A stretch of 64,000 nt of DNA, taken from Gammaproteobacteria bacterium (lineage in GTDB: Bacteria; Pseudomonadota; Gammaproteobacteria; Berkiellales; Berkiellaceae). Under the pieces are notes generated by a model. The model did not search any database and was not told the DNA's origin. It was given only the letters and a program-made list of their open reading frames with translations. The translations under genes were made by a program, and so were the position numbers. Positions 60,887-64,000 of the stretch are shown here, one piece after another. The stretch is taken from positions 1-64,000 of the forward strand of contig JACPOY010000009.1 of assembly GCA_016191245.1 (NCBI GenBank). The letters run 5' to 3'. How positions within the stretch are numbered: the stretch's first letter is position 1; each line of letters opens with the position of its first letter.

Positions 60887-62164
60887 ATGAATAAGCCTAC
60901 TATTCTCCCACAAGATTATTCCTTTAAATTCTCTGATTGTTTACTTGGCGCGCAGACACTGACCATTGCTTTTGGTGCTACCGTCATGGTTCCTCTTCTA
61001 ACAGGTATGGATCCAAGCATTGCATTACTCACTGCAGGTCTTGGCACTCTCATTTTCCAAATCATTACCAAAGGTCAAATTCCAGTTTTCTTAGGTTCTT
61101 CTTTTGCCTTTGTTCCCGCTACGATTTATGGCATTCAAACTTGGGGGCTTTCTGCAACCTTGTTTGGTTTATGCATGTGCGGGATAGTCTATTTTTTAAT
61201 GAGCTTTTTGGTTTACGTTCGCAGTCAAGAATTCGTCAATCGATTGTTCCCAACTCTTATCACCGGCCCTATCATTATGAACATTGGGTTAGTGTTAGCA
61301 CCTGTAGCCATCAATATGGCCATGGGTAAATCAGGCGATGGAAAAATTGTTTTAGTTGAAGAAAATACCGCATTGATTGTTGCAGGTATCGCCTTACTTG
61401 CCACTATCGCAACACGGTTATGCGCTAAAGGGCGTATGCAACTCATTCCTATCTTAGTGGGTATCATTGCCGGCTATGTGGCGAGTTTATATTGTGGCAT
61501 TGTTGATTTTACAAAAGTTGCTCAAGCAAGTTGGTTTGTACTACCTAATTTTTCTGTTCCCACTGTTAACTGGCAAGCAGCATTATTAATGGTACCAATT
61601 GCTGCAGTCTCAGCAATTGAACACATCGGTGATATCGTCGCTATCGGCGGCATTACCAGACGTAATTATGTCCGCTATCCTGGTCTGCATCGCAGCTTAT
61701 TAGGAGATGGGGTCGCAACAATGGTCGCATCTGCAATCGGTGGTCCCCCAAGCATTACTTATGCCGAGGTCACAGCAGGCGTCGCCATTACCAAAACCTA
61801 TAATCCAGGAATTATGACATGGGCAAGTTTAGCAGCCATCATGTTAGCCTTTGTTGGAAAAGTAGGGATATTTTTACAAACAATCCCCTCCCCAGTGATG
61901 GGAGGCGTATTGATTCTTCTATTTGGCGCTATCACAGTCACGGGATTACATTTGTTAACAACCAGTCAACAAGACCTCATGAGTCCTCGTAACATGACGA
62001 TTGTCGGTATTGTATTGGTTATTCCAGTCGGTGGCTTAACCCTAGGTTATGGTAACTTTGCTATCAGTGGTATCGGTTTGGGCGGCTTAGTCGGGGTGTT
62101 ATTAAATATCATTCTTCCTGAACCCAAAAATAAAGAAGCAAAACCAGCTATTGTTAATATCTAA
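60887..62164 (+). CDS. uraA: NCS2-family uracil/xanthine permease
   Basis: A 425-residue proton-coupled nucleobase transporter with about fourteen hydrophobic segments. Motifs include LLGAQTLTIAFGATVMVP at the N-terminus, the substrate-site AAVSAIEHIGDI near 245 and the GGPPSITYAE stretch near 285, both typical of UraA. Uracil is the likely substrate, though other pyrimidines or xanthine are possible. It ends at a palindrome shared with the convergent gene. Confidence 0.88.
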   Translation: MNKPTILPQDYSFKFSDCLLGAQTLTIAFGATVMVPLLTGMDPSIALLTAGLGTLIFQIITKGQIPVFLGSSFAFVPATIYGIQTWGLSATLFGLCMCGIVYFLMSFLVYVRSQEFVNRLFPTLITGPIIMNIGLVLAPVAINMAMGKSGDGKIVLVEENTALIVAGIALLATIATRLCAKGRMQLIPILVGIIAGYVASLYCGIVDFTKVAQASWFVLPNFSVPTVNWQAALLMVPIAAVSAIEHIGDIVAIGGITRRNYVRYPGLHRSLLGDGVATMVASAIGGPPSITYAEVTAGVAITKTYNPGIMTWASLAAIMLAFVGKVGIFLQTIPSPVMGGVLILLFGAITVTGLHLLTTSQQDLMSPRNMTIVGIVLVIPVGGLTLGYGNFAISGIGLGGLVGVLLNIILPEPKNKEAKPAIVNI

Positions 62165-62172
62165 TACTGAAG

Positions 62173-62196
62173 GCCTCTCCCGTCCTTGGGAGAGGC
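62173..62196. repeat. GCCTCTCCC palindrome, bidirectional terminator
   Basis: GCCTCTCCC pairs perfectly with GGGAGAGGC around GTCCTT, between convergent genes ending at 62164 and 62207. It belongs to the CT-rich palindrome group. Confidence 0.65.
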
Positions 62197-62206
62197 TCTG
62201 AAATAG

Positions 62207-62485
62207 CTATCTTCGATTTTTGACAATCTTAGGTTCAGCAAAAGATATCCCTTCATAACTTCTGCAACGTTCTAACTGTGCTGTACAATAATAATTGTCT
62301 GTTCTACACCCTCTATCCCAAACACCTGGACGATTTGGTTGTATATTGTAACCAGTGACACGGTATTCATTATATTCGCCAGGTATGCTTCGAAACTCCT
62401 TAAACATAATCGCATCTTTGGCAAAACCAGTTGCCGAATAAACTATAACAACACCTGATAATATAAATAGTACTTTCCTTAACAT
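62207..62485 (-). CDS. Small secreted protein, unknown
   Basis: A 92-residue protein with a signal peptide (1-22 from the ATG at 62485). GGGAG sits 9 nt before this ATG, which is preferred over 62512. The mature part has four Cys within about 25 residues (RGCRTDNYYC, ERC), so disulfides are likely. No family is recognised. Confidence 0.55.
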   Translation of the reverse strand: MLRKVLFILSGVVIVYSATGFAKDAIMFKEFRSIPGEYNEYRVTGYNIQPNRPGVWDRGCRTDNYYCTAQLERCRSYEGISFAEPKIVKNRR

Positions 62486-62611
62486 TGTCTGTTTCTCCCA
62501 AAATAATCTCATCGATTATATAGACGTCACTTCAGTCATTTTTCTTGAGGAGAAGACATTTTTAAGATCAGTATATATACTCGAATTTAACACTATTTCG
62601 GAAAGTAACTA

Positions 62612-63328
62612 ATGAACTGGATAACAGATCCCCAAGCATGGATGGCTTTATTCACTTTAACCGCCTTAGAAATTGTCCTAGGCATTGATAACATTATTAT
62701 ACTAACGATTCTTGTTGGAAGACTCCCTAAGAAAGATCGACAATTAGGTCGAGTGCTTGGCTTAGGGTTAGCCATGGGTACTCGTATTGTCTTGCTATTA
62801 TCGATTGTATGGATTATGCAACTCGTCAAACCACTCTTTACCATTTTTAACTTTGAGATTTCAGGAAGGGATATTATTTTAATTCTCGGCGGACTATTTT
62901 TAATCGCCAAAAGTACGCATGAAATCCATCAATCCCTTGAAGGTGGTGGATCTGATGCAGAGACCTTTAAAGTAAAAGGCCATCCGAAATTTTTAAGTGT
63001 GATTATACAAATAGCTTTAATTGATATTGTCTTTTCTTTAGATTCAGTTATCACCGCTGTTGGTCTTGCAAATCAAGTAAGTATCATGGTGATCGCGATT
63101 GTTATTGCTGTGCTTGTCATGATGTTTGCTGCTAAAGCAATTGGTGATTTTGTTGATGAACACCCTACCATTAAAATGTTGGCTTTAAGCTTTTTAATAT
63201 TAATTGGTGTTGTCCTTATCGGAGATGGTTTGGATATGCATGTTCCAAAAAGTTATATCTATTTTGCGATGGCATATACCGTGTTAGTGGAAATGCTGAA
63301 CTTAAAAGTCCGCAAAAAAATGAAATAA
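62612..63328 (+). CDS. TerC-family membrane protein
   Basis: A 238-residue integral membrane protein with about seven helices. The family motifs LEIVLGIDNIIILTILV near 20-36 and DIVFSLDSVITAVG near 142 each carry a conserved acidic pair. TerC relatives are tied to manganese export and metallation of secreted proteins. It overlaps the following kefF-like gene by one base (TAATG), so they are translationally coupled. Confidence 0.9.
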   Translation: MNWITDPQAWMALFTLTALEIVLGIDNIIILTILVGRLPKKDRQLGRVLGLGLAMGTRIVLLLSIVWIMQLVKPLFTIFNFEISGRDIILILGGLFLIAKSTHEIHQSLEGGGSDAETFKVKGHPKFLSVIIQIALIDIVFSLDSVITAVGLANQVSIMVIAIVIAVLVMMFAAKAIGDFVDEHPTIKMLALSFLILIGVVLIGDGLDMHVPKSYIYFAMAYTVLVEMLNLKVRKKMK

Positions 63329-63942
63329 TGAAAAATAAAATATTAATTTTATTTGCACATCCGGCAATGCATAAATCGCGGATTAATGCTTCACTTATTA
63401 AACCTCTCAAAAACTTGAAAGAGATCACTTTTCATGATCTCTATGAGACTTATCCTGATTTTTACATTGATGTAAAAAAAGAACAATCATTACTAGTGGA
63501 ACACAATATTTATGTTTTCATGCATCCCTTCTATTGGTACAGTACCCCTGCCATTTTAAAACAATGGCAAGACTTAGTATTGGAACATGGTTTTGCTTAT
63601 GGTCATGAAGGCTCTGCATTACGTGATAAATTATTATTATCAGCCATTACGACAAGTGGCAGCTTGGACGCTTATCAACCTACGGGTTTTAACCATTATC
63701 ATATAAAACAACTGCTCACCCCTATCGAACAAACTGCTGCACTCTGCGGGATAAAATATTTGCCCCCTTTTGTTGTCCATGGAGCACTTAACCTTTCAGA
63801 AGATGAAATACGCCATCATAGTGAAGAGTTGCAAAAAGCGCTTGAAGCCTTAAGAGATGGCAACCTTAATATCGCTGAAGCTGAAAAGCATCCATATTTA
63901 AACTCAAATCTAGCCAGTATTATCAATGCCCATATAGGATAA
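63328..63942 (+). CDS. kefF: NAD(P)H-dependent flavoprotein, Kef potassium-efflux ancillary type
   Basis: A 204-residue flavodoxin-fold protein. ILFAHPAMHKSRINASLI near the N-terminus and HPFYWYSTPAILKQWQD near 67-83 are characteristic of KefF/KefG. These bind FMN and activate the glutathione-gated Kef antiporter. Another Kef-type start follows two bases after the stop codon, which supports the assignment. KefF and KefG cannot be told apart here. Confidence 0.85.
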   Translation: MKNKILILFAHPAMHKSRINASLIKPLKNLKEITFHDLYETYPDFYIDVKKEQSLLVEHNIYVFMHPFYWYSTPAILKQWQDLVLEHGFAYGHEGSALRDKLLLSAITTSGSLDAYQPTGFNHYHIKQLLTPIEQTAALCGIKYLPPFVVHGALNLSEDEIRHHSEELQKALEALRDGNLNIAEAEKHPYLNSNLASIINAHIG

Positions 63943-63944
63943 AT

Positions 63945-64000
63945 ATGGAATATAAAGATTTCTTTTTTCAAGCCGCTGTTTATCTTTTAGCAGCTGTGCT
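63945..64000 (+). CDS. Partial Kef-type potassium/proton antiporter, 5' end
   Basis: An ATG two bases after the kefF-like stop opens a frame of 18 residues (MEYKDFFFQAAVYLLAAV) cut by the window edge. The hydrophobic start resembles KefB or KefC. AGGAT lies just upstream. Identification depends mainly on the kefF-like neighbour. Confidence 0.6.
   Translation, partial: MEYKDFFFQAAVYLLAAV

Noticed and set aside
62597..62910. Minus-strand frame opposite terC
   Set aside because: TerC is strongly supported on the plus strand; the opposing frame has no recognisable domain.

Overview
The window is AT-rich, densely coded gammaproteobacterial chromosome with no rRNA, tRNA, CRISPR array or insertion sequence that I could see. 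The gene content points to an intracellular or amoeba-associated member of the Legionellales: a Com1-type DsbA, two ankyrin proteins with a cysteine-protease-like domain, other effector-like proteins, and an MFS transporter like those used to take amino acids from a host. No marker gene fixes the genus. A Coxiellaceae or Berkiella-like host is a guess.

Layout. 1-7.5 kb: small membrane proteins, a class-3-like aldehyde dehydrogenase, an AdiC-like permease, an L,D-transpeptidase, the DsbA-like oxidoreductase, a methyltransferase and a YhiN-type flavoprotein. 7.5-11.7 kb: an accessory block with a large ankyrin protein, a DUF4389 protein and a three-gene operon encoding a membrane protein and two paralogous double-glycine-leader peptides. 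11.8-24.1 kb: mostly housekeeping and repair genes (hemB-tag-GIY-YIG, ProX-like, def, umuC, pncC), plus a PlpD-type patatin autotransporter, an MFS exporter and a ferritin-VIT protein. A folded RNA element lies in front of a HAD phosphatase. 24.2-26.4 kb: a type III polyketide synthase operon whose last gene, a zinc alcohol dehydrogenase, is internally deleted. 26.5-31 kb: lipoprotein, extradiol dioxygenase, YfiR facing a CZB-GGDEF cyclase, a third double-glycine peptide and CorA. 31.1-32.6 kb: an Ile/Val/Leu-rich leader peptide and attenuator in front of an MFS transporter.

33-44.8 kb: a nucleotidyltransferase-like protein, an acireductone dioxygenase-HisC fusion, rhomboid, metal-dependent hydrolase, lipase-like protein, an HU with a basic tail, rimK-endA, and a WbpB/WbpE-like sugar pair. 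44.9-57 kb: a RhoGAP-like candidate effector, a PP2C phosphatase with an ACP-FAAL-PlsC fusion, a papain-like candidate effector, ndh, two paralogous secreted cysteine-containing proteins, and thiamine pyrophosphokinase. 57.4-60.7 kb: a probable operon of a small protein, an AnkH-like ankyrin/protease-like protein, a DOT1-like methyltransferase and a site-2 protease. 60.9-64 kb: uraA, terC, and a KefF/KefB-type pair cut by the window edge.

The most unusual parts are the double-glycine peptide genes, the two ankyrin proteins sharing an H-D-Q-C layout, the branched-chain amino acid attenuator on a transporter, the folded RNA at 15.1 kb and the methionine-salvage fusion. Functions were assigned by reading motifs by eye, without any database search.
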